A stretch of 64,000 bases of DNA from Vanilla planifolia. Lineage: Eukaryota; Streptophyta; Magnoliopsida; Asparagales; Orchidaceae. Both the position numbers and the translations under genes were made by a program. The DNA lies in contig JAIUJO010000084.1 of the NCBI GenBank assembly GCA_023846275.1, forward strand, positions 1,411,487-1,475,486, written 5' to 3'. The notes below the pieces were generated by a model. That model had not been told where the DNA came from. It ran no database searches and worked only from the letters and a program-made list of their open reading frames with translations. This document shows, piece by piece, positions 1-13,700 of this stretch. Every line of letters starts with the position of its first letter. The stretch's first letter is position 1.

Positions 1-2090
1 GTAAAGAACATTTTTTGATACAAGTTCAACATAGTTTTAATATAGTATGGTCATGTCATGAGCATTAATATTAGATGCTTCACCTTCTACAATTTTATAA
101 AGCTGGAATCATACAATAGACTTGTACCACATCATATCGTATGATCTTATATGGCATAATGCCAAATGTGAATGTACGCAAAGCTAAGTTGTGATCATAA
201 CAAGCATATCACATTAGAACACATGTGCATTAATATGAAAACTAGAGGTTGATCTATGCAACATTTTGATCATACATGATCAAAGTAATAGATCATGCAA
301 GGTATGATAATATTATACAGAAAGCATTTGAAGTCCAAAGATTTGCATGTCTAGTGAGCTAATATAATATGCATGGCAATAATGTTTCAATACAATGTGT
401 TAAGGGAATTATTAAGATATTATGTGAGAAATCAGTATATAGTGTATCTATCAAACATGTATGAATACAAGATAATACCAACATGATAAGAGGTAATGTT
501 TGTTAACTAAATAAGATTTAGATAAATTTACCAAATGATATAGGTATAATACTATAACAATACAAGGAGATTAAATAAAGTAATTTCTATAGTTAAGTTG
601 TTTTTGTTCCTAGCAGTTATAGTTTGGCGTTCTACATATAAAGGATGGAAATGACTTCGATAAATTTGTCACATTAGGATTTAGTGATTTTGATTATATT
701 TTTAGAATTTCATAATCCTAGCTATGGATCTTATTAAAAGGGATTATGGGTTTAAAAATTTTTATATATGACTTCCTTTACTTAATTACCTAGATAACCT
801 TAGCAAATTTTTTAAGTAAATTCCTTGACTTATGGATGATTAGCCTTCTTTTCTAAGTATTAAGATGCATCTTTTTTAGGTTTTAGAAAAATGAAGTCAT
901 CATAGTAGTAAAGAAGGCCAATCATAAATAGTTATGAGAAAGAAAAAGAACCACCTATGAGGTAGAAGAGAAAGAGTGATGTTAAGATTTAAAGAGGGAA
1001 AACTAAACCATTGCAGACGTCCTACACATGAATAATGAGGTACGACGATACTTTTTAAGTGTAGCAAGTGGTTAATTAAGTTGCATGTGGATAATTGTGG
1101 TCATGATTTTGATAAGTTATTAAAGGAATTCATTGAGCCAAATTGAATGACATTCTCTCTTAGTAGCATGACATAGTGATTAATTAAAATTTTTGACTGG
1201 TAGTTTTGCTACACAAACAAACTATCCATCATTCTTCCTTAATGAAGAGATGTATGCTATGACTTGTGAAAATAAGCTTGTTAAGACATGATATGTTTGT
1301 CACTTATGACCTGGAATATTTTTTTATGAGCTTGCATTAGAAAATTTTATTAATAACTTTGTGGAATACTGTTAATACCACACATATTGATCAATATAGT
1401 CTTAGTCAAGAATGTAAGATGGAATAACATGATGTAATGTTGGTTAAACTAAAGATTCTCTATTTACACATGTAAATTAAAAATTTGAGTTTAGGATATC
1501 ATTTGTTAGTTTTATTCTCTCTATTAAGTAAGGAATGATTATTTTAAATTGTGTTTATAATCATGTTCGAATGGAATTCCTTGATCATTTCATGAATGTT
1601 CAAACAAAATGTGTTTGGTTTAAGCTACTTATGAAAGCATTGATTCGTGACTAGCATAACTCCTTACTTGAGGCATTATAGTATTTTTTATAACTAAAAG
1701 AATTATAGAATTAATATCTTTAATGTTTTCATGTCTTTATATGTAGCATAACGATTCTAATGTGGTTTTATTAGCATGCCTCTTTAAATATTTATAGCAA
1801 ATCTTATGATAAATTTCAAACATTAAAGTTTTATGATTCGACAAAGAAAATACATCATACCTTGAGATAAAACCATATATAACATAATTCCATCATCGTT
1901 ATGAAAAATGTTGTGGAAATGAATAACTAAAATTATTAAAGAATATAGATAATTATTGTTATTTTGAAGGATCAATTTAATGTTAAAACTTACTTGCAAA
2001 CTCATGTATTCATTTGCAAAGTTATTAGACCTAAGTCTTGATTTTATAAGGAAATTTAATTTTATGTTCACATGTCGATTTTTCAAAATA
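1..2090. other. AT-rich DNA, nothing recognised
   Basis: I see no gene, RNA gene or clear repeat unit in this stretch. Stop codons are dense in all frames and the few short open frames have low-complexity Ile/Leu/Asn/Phe composition. It does not match the satellite that starts just to its right. It may be a decayed transposon or ordinary intergenic DNA. Confidence 0.5.

Positions 2091-2091
<1 letters not shown>

Positions 2092-2170
<79 letters not shown>
2092..2170. repeat. (TA)n microsatellite
   Basis: About 80 bp of nearly perfect alternating TA. It lies immediately left of the first recognisable satellite copy, so it marks the edge of the tandem array. Such tracts can form cruciforms and are unstable in length; assembly length may be unreliable. 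Confidence 0.97.
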
Positions 2171-2174
<4 letters not shown>

Positions 2175-2229
2175 GTAAGTGTGATGAACATATATTTCTA
2201 AGCTGAGCATCATAGCATGTTGATGAACA

Positions 2230-4785
2230 TATATTTCAATCGAATTGTCTCAACTAGCTCTAATCGATTAAATTTTCATTTTTATAATTTTAAATGTTTT
2301 ATTTTTAAGAGCTTTGTCTTTCTTTTAGAGACTTTTCAATTTGTCCATAATTTGACAATTGAGAATGGTACACGTGATCCCTAAAGTATCTTTAAATGTA
2401 ACTTTCTTATACAATTTGTCTCATTTCTTAAAAATTTCTCCTTGATCTTAGTTGTATTGTTATTGAATACTATAATTCTCCTCCCTTATGTCATTATGTC
2501 ACTTTGCATCAGTTATGTTATAACCATTCAATTTATTTAATTTTCAAAATTAATATATTTTTTTTAACCTTATAATAATGATTTATTAATATTTATGTTT
2601 ATGTATCTTATTAAATTCTAAAAATTCTAAATGTTGTCTAATTATGATGAAACAAATGTTATTAGACTTATCATAATTAGCTTTATCCAATTAAAAATTA
2701 CTTTTTATATTTTCAAGTTTTTTAAAGGTTTTGGCATATATTATGAGGCACTCCAATTCATAACTTATTTTATAGTCAAGGACATCATACTCAATCTCGA
2801 TAGTGTATTGGAATGTAATTTCCCCTTTAAGTTTGTTATATTTCTATTAAATTAAAATTCTCCACTCGTGTGACCTTTATATTTCCTTGGTTAGGTTATA
2901 TTATGATGCTTCAAATTGGCATATTTTAGCTTTAAAAATGTTTACCTAATGTTAAAGTAAATCTTTATTATTATTTATGTTTATTTATTTTTTAATTCAT
3001 ATTAATTCCAAATAAGCTCTAATGTAGACAAAACAAACATTTTTGAACATGTCATGTTAGCTCCATCTAATTGAATAAAAAAAACTATGCTTTTGAATAT
3101 TTTATTTGCTAGATTTTTTTCACGTTTTATAAGACATTTCAATTTTTACTAAATTTGATAATTAAGGATGTTACCCTCAGTCTTCTTAGTATCTTGAAAT
3201 GAAATTTTATCATATAGTTTATTTCATTTTTTAAAAGTTTTCAATTTTACTTTTTTATATTAATATGTAACTATAAATCTCTTCTTGGGTGATCTTTATA
3301 TTATTTTGTTTCAATTTATGTCATTTCATCATAAATTATTTTTTACATTATCAATTTATAATAATTCATAACGTGGTTCGATAGAGATGAAAAAATATTG
3401 TTGGACTCCACAAACTAAGTTCTATCTAACAAAATTTTCAATTTTACATTTTTAAATATTTTTAGCTTTTTTTGTATTGTGCATGTTTTATGGCATATTT
3501 TGATTAATACCTTTTTAAATGACAAATCATGTAATCTCTTGAGCATGTTAAAATACAATATTCTCATATAGTTTAGTTAATTTCTTCAAGTTTTTTGCTT
3601 TGATTTGCCTATCTTATTATATAACACAAAATATCCTATCACCTGACCAATCTAAATCATCAATTTAGTTATTTTATTTTACAATAATTTTACTCATCTT
3701 AGCTTTAACATATGTTTTCTTAATATTAAAATAATAATTTGTTAATATTTATGCATAATTATTGTGATAATTCACAATAGTTCCAATTGAGTTTTAAATG
3801 AGAAAAAATAAACAATGTTGGACTCGTCTTGGCAAGGTTTATCCAATAAGATATCATTTTTTTATATTTTTTAAATATTTTATGTTTTAGTGATTTTGGT
3901 ATGCATTATGAGATATTGTTTGTTTTACCTTTTTTGAAGAAGAATGATATTATACCAATCTCCTTACTAATTTGGATTATATTAATCAATTACAATTTAA
4001 GTCATTTTTCCTAATTTTTTGCTTTGATTTCACAACATTATTATGTAATTCTATGTTCTTTCTTATGTGACCTTAAGATCACTTTGTTTTGATTATGCCA
4101 AATTGCTTTAGTCTATCTTATTTCAATTTTAATATATAATGGCTTAATATTATAATATTATTATACTTTTATTTATGCTTATTTAAGACTAGAATTTATA
4201 GTAATTCCAAAGGACATTTAATCAAGATGACAAAAATATTGTTTGACTCTTCTTGATGAGCTTTATCTAAATAACTATTCATTTATAGATTCCAAATATT
4301 TCATTTTTCAGAAATTTGAAATGCTTTATGAGATATTATAATTCGTATCTGATTTGATAATTGAGTTTATTATATTTTATCTCCTTAGTATCTTGGAATG
4401 TAACTTTCCTAAACAGTTTATCTCTTTTGTTCAAATTGTTAGGTTTGGTTTGGATATATTCTTATGAAACTTTAATTCTCATCTCTCGCAACTATTCCAT
4501 CACATCAATTTTCTTATATTACATTGTTTTAATTTAACTTATTTCAAATTTAATATACATCTATTTAACTTTAAAATAATAATTTGTTATTATTTACTTT
4601 TATTTACTTTAGTAATTCATAGTATTCCAAATATGGCTTGTTTGAAACAAAAAAATCATCGGACTCATCTTGACTAGCTCTTTCCAATTGAATATGCATT
4701 TTTTACCTTTAAATATCTTATCTTTAAAGTTTTATTATGATTTATGAATCATTTATTTTAATAATAGATTTTATGATCTAGCATA
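2230..4785 (+). repeat. Diverged 350-425-bp tandem satellite, array 1 left part
   Basis: A set of words recurs in fixed order: close variants of GGTAATTCATAGTAATTCC, then 'GATGAAACAAACATTGTTGG', then 'CTTTATGAGACATTTTGATT', then GGATGTTACACTCGATCTCC, then 'CTTTGATTTGGTTATATTAC' and CTCATGTGACCTTTACATCA. The first word falls near 2611, 2995, 3357, 3768, 4193 and 4613, giving steps of about 360-425 bp. Copies differ strongly from one another, so this is an old satellite no longer homogenised. There is no coding potential. Strand is given arbitrarily as the direction in which the words are quoted. Confidence 0.85.
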
Positions 4786-6957
4786 TGTCTAGTGACCTTT
4801 ATGACTGATAAGTTAAGCCATTAATGCATAGCACTTTATTCTAATAGGTTTATTTTAGTTTGAATTAGGTTTAGTTATGAGAAATAAGCCATGTGCTTTT
4901 GAAGATGATTAATTAATGGTCTTCAAAGTACCATGGAATATTTAGTAAGATTTATGGATTGAAGACGTGCGCATCAGATTTGTGGAATTTTTTTATTATG
5001 ATATTGAATGTTAGCTTCTTAATTATTAATTAAACAATACAACTCTCCATTCAAATACTTAAAACTTTCCTTGACTTAAGAGACATAAGATTCTAAATTT
5101 AAATCGCTTAATCCATTGAAATATTATTACAAGCTTTCGTTGACTTAAGAACCATAGCATTTCATTTTTTTAGTTTAATTTTTTTCTTAGCTAAATCATA
5201 CTTACACATCATTATTATATTTCATGTTAACTTTATTTAAATTAAAAAATTAAATTCTTTTAAAATTTTAATAATTAAAAAAGAAAAAAATATCTTCTCC
5301 ATATCGCAGCTAAAATTAAATAGGGTCAAGCCCATTCTTAGTCAATGTACAATAGAAAAACATAATTAGGGTGAGCTAAAGGAAAGATAGAGCATGATAA
5401 AACTCGAATGAAGTATGCAGTGTGTAAGGTTGACCCACAATACTATTAAACCAGTGTGCATATTAGCGGCCCAAGTGATTAAATCATGAGCAGACAAGTG
5501 TAGCTAACCTCGATTTTAGCTCAAATTAAAGGTTCATGAAAGCTTATATAAAGACCAATCTACTTTTATATTTCATATTGTGCTACTAAACATTTTTCAT
5601 AGGTCTAGTGCCTTAATGCCTTTTCATGAGATCTTATCATTCACTTATTGATTAGATGGCGAAGGTTTAACCTACTTATTAGCTTTGATTTAAAACTTAG
5701 ACCTGAAAGCCATAGTATCATCCAAATTTATTAAATGACAACATTTCTATCTACCTCATCCCTAATTCTTGTGGTTTTAAATTATCCATTTTTAGTTTTG
5801 TGATGCAGATCATTCCCTCAATTATCATTGATCAATTGAATCATTCATATATTATTTGAAGTGATCAAATGGCTCAGACCTAATCCATCTTTATCAAACT
5901 ATCCATAAATTATGTACTTTTGTAGTTTTTTATCTAACAACCTATGGCTTCCTTAACTAAATCTAATTACTCTTGCTAATCCCACCTAATGTCTAATTCC
6001 TTAGCTATTATTTGAACTATTCCATAGAGGTTTTGGGAGAAATATTTTAAGTTGTTCAAACCAACATTTAAGCCTTTTGGTAGCAACTTTTGATAGAACT
6101 TTTCCTTGACTTTCAAATGATTATGATAAAACATTTTCTATATAAACCCAACCATTACTAATGAAATAACTAATGAATTTGAAAAAAAGTTAAATATCTC
6201 AAAGAAGCACCATGTGACACTCTACTACGATAAAACTCTCCTAGCAAGACATTTTTGGCTCTGTGCTATTCCAAAATTTAGAAATTCTTCTAGCTAATCT
6301 TAATGCTCTTTTTGTTTTACTGGCTCACTTCTCTACAAAATTTTGTGCTTATTGAACGTTTCTGTATTAATTAATAAGCATATATAGTTGCTCATTTTTA
6401 TAAAAAATAATTTTCCACGATATATGTTTTGTCTATTTTTGGGTTAGGCAACTCGGTATTTGTTAAAATTTTAATTTGGTTTTATCTTATAAAAACTGGA
6501 GTTGGGGTTGAGCTCACAAAAGCCTAAGTTATAGTTGAACTAGCAAAGGCTAGTAAGTTTGAGGTGAAATGAAAGAAAAAATCCCAATTAGGATAGAGGT
6601 GAAATATAAAAAAATATTGAGTTTGTTATAGGGAAACTATAAATAAATATCTCAAATAAGATAGAGGTGAATAGTAAAGAAAAATCTAAAATTGTAACAC
6701 TTTTAAAAGTTGAGTTTGTCATATCTCAATTGTGGGGATGTATGTACTAGTTCGAATTATACCACACAAACTTTTCAACTATATTGTTAATTTTTTTTAT
6801 CATAAAAATTAAAAATTAACCTATGTTTTTAACAAATATAAAACTATTTTTATAAAAGAGTTTTGAAAAATAAATACTATCCAAAAATACCAAAAAAGAT
6901 TTTGAACCTAAAACTCACCCTACTCTGGTGGGATTCATACACACTTATTTTCCTTTA
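4786..6957 (+). mobile_element. 2.2-kb solo-LTR-like insertion, copy A
   Basis: This 2172-bp segment interrupts one satellite copy, which resumes at the same phase on the other side. It starts TGTCTAGTGACC and ends ...TTATTTTCCTTTA. The flanking five bases are GCATA (4781-4785) and GGATG (6958-6962); the satellite consensus here is GGATG, so I read them as a decayed 5-bp target duplication. The segment is homologous, in inverse orientation, to 7465-9664: both ends align, as do internal landmarks such as TATATAAAG near 5545, a possible TATA box. No coding region or internal LTR pair is visible, which fits a solo LTR of an LTR retrotransposon. The family is not identified. Confidence 0.65.
5545..5553 (+). 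promoter_or_regulatory. Candidate TATA box of insertion copy A
   Basis: TATATAAAG about 760 bp into the element. The homologous place in copy B reads TTTATAAAG on the opposite strand, followed in both by a similar CCAA-containing word. Conservation between two decayed copies suggests an LTR promoter and fixes transcription as plus for A and minus for B. Confidence 0.4.
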
Positions 6958-7464
6958 GGATGTTGAACTAATATATATGGCTTTATGTAGTTTAATTTTT
7001 CTCATATATCTAATCACAATTTTTTCAAATGTTTAGCTTTTATTTGTTTATGTTATTATGTTAGTTTAAACTTGTCTAGTGTGACCTTTACATCACATTT
7101 ATTTTCATATATTATATTACTTTAATATATCCCATTTTAGCTTTAGTAAATATCTATTTTATATTATAATAATAATTTATTGTTATTTATGTTTTTAGTT
7201 TGATAATTCACAATAATTTTAAGCTTGGTCTGATTGAGATCAAACAAATATTGTTGGACTCTTCTTGATGAACTCTATCAACTTAAATATAATTTTTATA
7301 CTTGTCAATATTTTATTTTCCTGTTATTAGACATTTTCAATCATACATGTTTTAATGATCGATCATATTATTATAGATAACCTTAATATCTTTAAATGCA
7401 ACTTTCTCATATACTTTATCAGACATTTCCAAATCTTTTGCTTTCATTTGATTATATTTCTATG
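6958..7464 (+). repeat. Satellite segment between two insertions
   Basis: About 500 bp of the 350-425-bp satellite, in phase with the copy that ends at 4785. It contains the words around GTGACCTTTACATCA (about 7080) and GATTGAGATCAAACAAATAT (about 7225). It is bounded by insertion copy A on the left and copy B on the right. Confidence 0.8.
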
Positions 7465-9664
7465 TGAAGTAAAAATGAGTATGTGAATCCCATAAGTTGG
7501 GGGTTAATTGTGGGTTTTAAAATATTGTTGCTAATTTTAGAATTGGTCTTATTTTAAAAATATTTTTCATAGAAATTTTTTTTTTGTTTGTAGAAACTTT
7601 GATTTATAGATATAATAATTTATATTTTTTGACACAAAAATAAAAGTTGAATTGATGCACAAGATTTTAAAATGGTTTGTTTCAAACTAGAACATATATC
7701 CACCCCCAATCAAGGTTAGTGAAGCATCCATTGTGAAATATTTACACTTGACCTTTTTTCTAACAATTCTCTTACAACTTAATAGCTTCCAACTACAACC
7801 CACGCATTTACAATCTCAACATTAAATTAGCGTTTTATGAGATGACTCCAAACTCAAGCTTTTAGAAATATCAAGTCGTTCAACACAGAAGAAATAAATT
7901 TTCCAATGGTAATTAATGAACATCAGAAGACACCAAGTTTAAGTTATGAAGATAATTTAGAAAATGAAAGTTAAAGAGAATTTCTCTTAGTTGGAAAAAT
8001 TTGAAGTTTTTAGTATTCATAATCTATAGGTTCTACTAAGAGAAATTTTAGCTAGTAGAATATCATGCAACCTTTCTTTGACATTTAAAATCTTTTTGAT
8101 ATTAATTAGTCTTTCATTCACAATGGTTAGGTATTTATAGAAAAATTTTGATAATAACAATTAGAAAGTAAAGGAAAAGTTATTTCAAAAGCTACAACAA
8201 AATAATGGAGAAAACATTTCTAAATGACTTAAATAAATCTTGCATAACTTCTAACCAACATATAGTGGTTAGAAAAATAGTCATTATGTTGCATGAATAA
8301 GAGCTATCTGATCTGTTCAGAGGAGTTCTCAACTACACAAGAAAATGCTATAAAGATGAATTAGTTTTAGAGGATTGGTTCAAGGTGGATTACATCTAGG
8401 CTATCTGATCAAGTAAAATTAGATCTAGATCATTCAATACATTGATGGAAAAGTCAAAGTAAATCTTAGTTAAAAGTCTCAAAATAAAGTATTCGAATTT
8501 GCATGATTAAAGATTAAATATTTCATAAGGAGGAAACACTCAAAGCAATTCGATGATGTTATTCAAATGTATGATGCTTGGATGTTGAGCAAGCATCAAG
8601 TGATTATTGCAGATGAAGTAGTAACCATTCGATCATCTCATCAAATGGATGTTTGGATCTATTAAGATCACAATTTAAACGGAGAGGCGATCTCAAGAAT
8701 GCAATTGCAAAAATGTAAGATCAAAAAACACTGAGTCGCTTTTGATTTTGGAAGAGGACAAGAGGAAAAAATTGTGTTCGATATTACAAAGTAAAAAATG
8801 GATTTGGGCTTTATAAACACTAGCATGGGGGTATTGTGGGAAAACAATTAGGGCTTGCTCCCTTCTTGTGAGCTTGGGATTTCACTACTCGGCATGCTTG
8901 TGCAGGTTATATTTTGGGAACAGGTCTAACCTGACCTACGCACATTTTATTTTATATCAACGCAACTCCATACTCTATCAAACCCCCAACCCAGTTAGAA
9001 ATACAAAATGGTCGATATATAGATTGACTTAATTTTATGCTAGTTATCTCCTAGCCTGATGTTTGTGCATACCCTTTTGGGCTTGCTTGACCAAAGAATT
9101 TTTTTTTGGGTAAAAACTTTAGTTATGGTGGTAATTGCTTCTAAATTATGGAATATCTAATAAAATTATTTTTTTATTTAATCCAGATTTAACAATCAAC
9201 CTAACATAATTTTTTGTAAAAATGCATAAGTAAGATTTAACAAAAGAAAGAATAAATAAAAAAAATAGAATCATATGTTTTTTAAATTATTGAATGGTTT
9301 AAGTAGGATTTGAGTTAAAATAATGAAAAAATATAACTCTATACATTTTCTAAATCAAAGACATTATTGAATAATCAGATGCTTGAATTAGGATTTCAAA
9401 GTGAGCTAAATGGTGATATGTCTTGTAATAAATAAGCTAACATTCTATTTTATAAGAAAAGAATCCTTTTTAAATTTGATATGCATGTCTTCAAATCCTA
9501 AAGTGTTGAACACTCCAAGATAATTTGAACACCACTAGCTCATCATCTTCAAAAGTACATCAATTGTACTATGCAAGTAAACCTATTTCACACTAAACAA
9601 GCTCTTAAGAATGAAATGTTAAACATTTATGACTTCACTCATCAAACATAAGAGTGACCTAACA
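7465..9664 (-). mobile_element. 2.2-kb solo-LTR-like insertion, copy B
   Basis: This 2200-bp segment starts TGAAGTAAAAATG and ends ...GTGACCTAACA, so it has TG...CA termini. Flanks are CTATG (7460-7464) and TTATG (9665-9669), a 4-of-5 match consistent with a decayed target duplication; the satellite consensus at this point is CTATG. Reverse-complemented, its end aligns with the start of copy A (the shared word AGTGACC, then a shared stretch ending in TTAGG or ATAGG). Its start aligns with the end of copy A around GAATCCCA. It contains no open frame of note. Best explained as a solo LTR of the same unknown family inserted in the other direction. Confidence 0.65.
8809..8817 (-). promoter_or_regulatory. 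Candidate TATA box of insertion copy B
   Basis: Plus-strand CTTTATAAA, which reads TTTATAAAG on the minus strand, followed by CCCAAATCC. It is collinear with TATATAAAG in copy A at 5545. Confidence 0.35.
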
Positions 9665-12600
9665 TTATGAAACTATAATTTTAATTTCATATGACAATTA
9701 CAAAGCTCTGATTTTATTATATTAAATTTCTTCAATTTAACACATTTTTAATATTTTTATAATTTAAAAAAAAAATCTTTTATTTATGGTTTTTAATTTT
9801 GGTAATTCATAATAATTTTAAATTCAATAAGATTGAGACAAAACAAACATTGTTCGACTCATATTGATGACTTCTATTTAATTAAATATTAATTTTTCTT
9901 GTATTTGAATATGCTTTGTTAGAGTTTTTTATTTGTACCTAGTTTTTGAGATCAAGGATATTACACTCGATCTCTTAGTATCATGAAAAGTAACTTTCTT
10001 ACACAATTTATTTTTATTTCTTAAAATATATTGCATTTAACTGATAATATTCCTACGCAACTCTTGATCTTCATTCTTAAGCTCTTTATATCACATTTAT
10101 TTTGTTACATTATGTTACATCAATTTATCACATTTTAAGTTCAAAATATATTTGTTTAATATTAAAAATAATATTTTTTATTATTTATGTTTAATTGAAT
10201 TGGTAATTCATAATAATTCTAAATGTGGTCTAAATGAGATGATGTAAATATCATTGGACTTATCTCTAAAAACATTACCTAATTGAGTATTCGTTTCTTT
10301 ATTTTTGAATATTTTATTTTTGATAAATTTTTATGCTTTGTTGTCATTTTGATTCGTACCTAATTTTAAGATCATGGATGTTATACTCAATCTAATTAAT
10401 ATTCTAGAATTAAAATTTTTGGTTAATTAATTTTATTTTTTTAATTCATTTTATTTGGTTATATTATATTACTATAATTTAGCTTATTTAAACTTTAAAA
10501 TATATTTACATAATATTAAAATAATAATTTATATTTATTATGCCTATTTACTTTGATAGTTCACAATAATAACAAATGAGGTCGCATAATTATGTGAAAG
10601 TTATTGTTAGACTCATCTCGATGTGCTTTATCAAATTAAATGTTAGTTTTTACATATTTAAATATTTTATTTTCAAAATTTTTAGTATATTTTACAAGAC
10701 ATTTAATACGTAATAGATTTCATGATCTAAAATATTAAATTGATCTCCTAAGTGTCTTGAAATGCAATTGATACTTATAATTTATCTTATTTCTTGAAAC
10801 TTTTAGCTTTAGTTTTGTTATGTTGCTATATAATTGCAATTTTCCTTGTGTGATTCTATATAGTAGGGACTACGTTAAGTTACATTATCCCACCTTTGAA
10901 TTAATATACATAAATTTATATTAAAATAATAGTTTGTTATTATTTATCACTATTTATAATGTTAATTCATAGTACTTAAAATTTATGTATAAGCGAGATG
11001 AAATAAACAATGTTAGATTGTTCTTTACTTCCTCTATCAAATTTAAGATTAGATTATTATTTCTAAATATTTTTTTATCTGGGAGTTTGAGATGGTTTAT
11101 ATGACAATTATTTTTCTACTTAATTTTAATGATCAATATGTTTTTCTTGATCTCATTATTAACTTGGAAAAAAATTTATAGCATAATTTTTGTTATTTCT
11201 TCAAAGTTTATGCTGTGATTTTTTTATATTATTTTAAAACTTAAAATTCCTTATCATCGGCCCTTTACATTGTTTTGATTTGCTTGTATTATATTACTTT
11301 AATTTATCTCATTTTTATTTTAATGTAAGTTTACATAATATTATTATAATAATTTATTAATATTTATGCTTATTTACTTTGGTAATTTTTAGTTATTTCA
11401 AACGATGTGTGGTTGAGACAAATAAAATGGCATTGGACTTATCTCTATTTTTAGAGTTTTTGCACGCTTTATGAGATATTTTGCTTTGTACTGATTTGAT
11501 GTTCAACGTTGTATACTTGGTCAACTGAGTATTTTGGAATTAAACTTTCCCATAAAATTAATCTCATTTTTTCAAAGTTTTCATTTTATTTGGTTATATT
11601 ACAATGTAACTCAAAATACCACCTCATATGACTTTTACATCTCTTTGGTTTTGTTATATTACATTACTTCAATTTATTTCATTTCAATTTTAATATTTAT
11701 TTACTTAATATTTAAATAATAGCGTATTATTGGTTTTTCTTATTTATTTTTTTCATACATAATAATTCCAAATATGGTTAGATAAAGATGACACAAGCAT
11801 CATTAGATTTGTCTAAAGGAGCTCCATCTAATTAAATGTTATTTTTAGATTTTTAGATTTGTCAAAAGCATCATTAGATTTGTCTAAAGCTCAATTCAAG
11901 TTTATTATATATTTACTTAATATTAAGTGAAAACAACACCTTTGGATCCATCTCAATGAGTTTTTACTAATCAACTATTTATTTTTTATATTTGTAAATA
12001 TATATTTTTATGGTTTTTTTATGCTTTTTAGTCATTTTAGTTTGTGCCTACTTTGATGATTAATGATGTAACACTTAATCTACTTAATCACGTGAAATAT
12101 AACATTCTTGTATTGTTACCATTTTTTCAATTAATTGGCTGTCATTTGCATATATTATAATGAAGCTCTAATTCTTTTGTTGTGTGACCGTTATATAGCC
12201 TTTATTTGTTATATTATGTTGCTTTAAATTTTGTTGCTATAGATTTAATTTATATTTACATAATATTTAAGTAATAAATTATTATTATTTATGTTATCTT
12301 ACTTCATTGTACTCATGTATATATATTTAAATATTACTTTTTTATAAATTCATAATGTTTTATTTTTTAGAATTTTATCACACTTTAGGAGTAATTTTAA
12401 TTCATACAATATTTGATGATCAAAGATGTTACATTCGAACTCCATTGTATATTTGAATACGATATCCTTATACAATTTAGCTCATCTATTTAGATGTTTT
12501 ATTTTGACTTTGTTGCATTACTATTTAACTCTGAATGCTCTCTCATGTAACATTTACATCATTATAATTTAGTTATTTTAATTACTTTGATATATATTTT

Positions 12601-13700
12601 AATTTATCTTTAATATATATCTACTTTATATTAAAATAATAAATTTATTTTACTTAGGTTTACGTAATTTACTAATTCAAAATTTTCCAAACGTGATTAG
12701 TTTGAGACAAACCAAACTTCATTGGATTCATATTTATCTGCTCTCTCCAATTAAATATTTGATTTTTTTGTTGTTTAAGTATTTCATTTTCTTGATTTTT
12801 GTGACCTATTACAAGACATTTTGATTTGCACTTAATTTAATGATGAAGGACGTTACGCTCAACCTTCTTATTTTCTTGGAAATATAGCTTTCCCATATAA
12901 TTTATCTGATTTTTTTATTTTTTTTCTTTGATTTTGTGTTATTATCATGAAACCATAAATCTCTTCCCATGTGACCTTTATTTATCTAAAACTTTACAAT
13001 ATTACTTTTCTTTATTTCATCTCATTTTAGCTTTTCTATATGTTTACTTAATATTTAAATAATAATTTAATAATATTTATGCTTATTTACTTCGATAATT
13101 TGTAGTAATTCAAGATGAGCTTTAATAAAAATGAAGTAAATATCATTACATTTCAATTTATTCCTAATTTTACAATCAAAGGTATATTGCACTAATCTCC
13201 TTAATATCTTTGATTATAACTTTTCTGTGTAATTTATCTTATTTCAACTTTAATATATATTTATTTAATATTATAAGATTAATTTGACATTATGTTTTTA
13301 TTTACTTTGGTAATTCTATGGAATAAGCTAAGAACATCTATTCATTGAGATGAAGTAAACAATCTTTTGCAAATATTTTTGAGACATTTATATTCATACT
13401 TCATTTGATGTTTATGAATATTACATTTGATTTTCTTAATTCTTTAAATATAGTATTCAACTAAAATTTATCTTATTTATTCAAAGCTTTCACTTTTAAT
13501 GGTTTATATTTCTTTATATCTCTTTTTGTATGACCTTAACATCACTTTGATTTAGTTGCATTCAATTGACAGAATATTAAAGTAAATCATTATTGTTGTT
13601 TATTTTTTTACGTTATTAATTTATAATAATTAAAGACAAGAACTATCTTGTTAAATACTTTCTTTATATTTCTACATATTTATTTTCTTCATTTCTAGGA
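9665..13700 (+). repeat. 350-425-bp tandem satellite, array 1 right part
   Basis: Satellite copies continue with the GGTAATTCATAGTAATTCC-like word near 9803, 10206, 10558, 10966, 11383, 11755, 12674, 13097 and 13617. Steps are mostly 350-420 bp. Some copies are truncated or rearranged between 11760 and 12650, with a short local duplication of GCATCATTAGATTTGTCTAA near 11796-11888. The right edge fades at about 13650-13700. It is non-coding. Confidence 0.8.

Noticed and set aside
4786..9664. Reading the two 2.2-kb insertions as DNA transposons
   Set aside because: No terminal inverted repeat is visible; TG/CA ends, 5-bp flanks and a conserved TATA position fit an LTR better.
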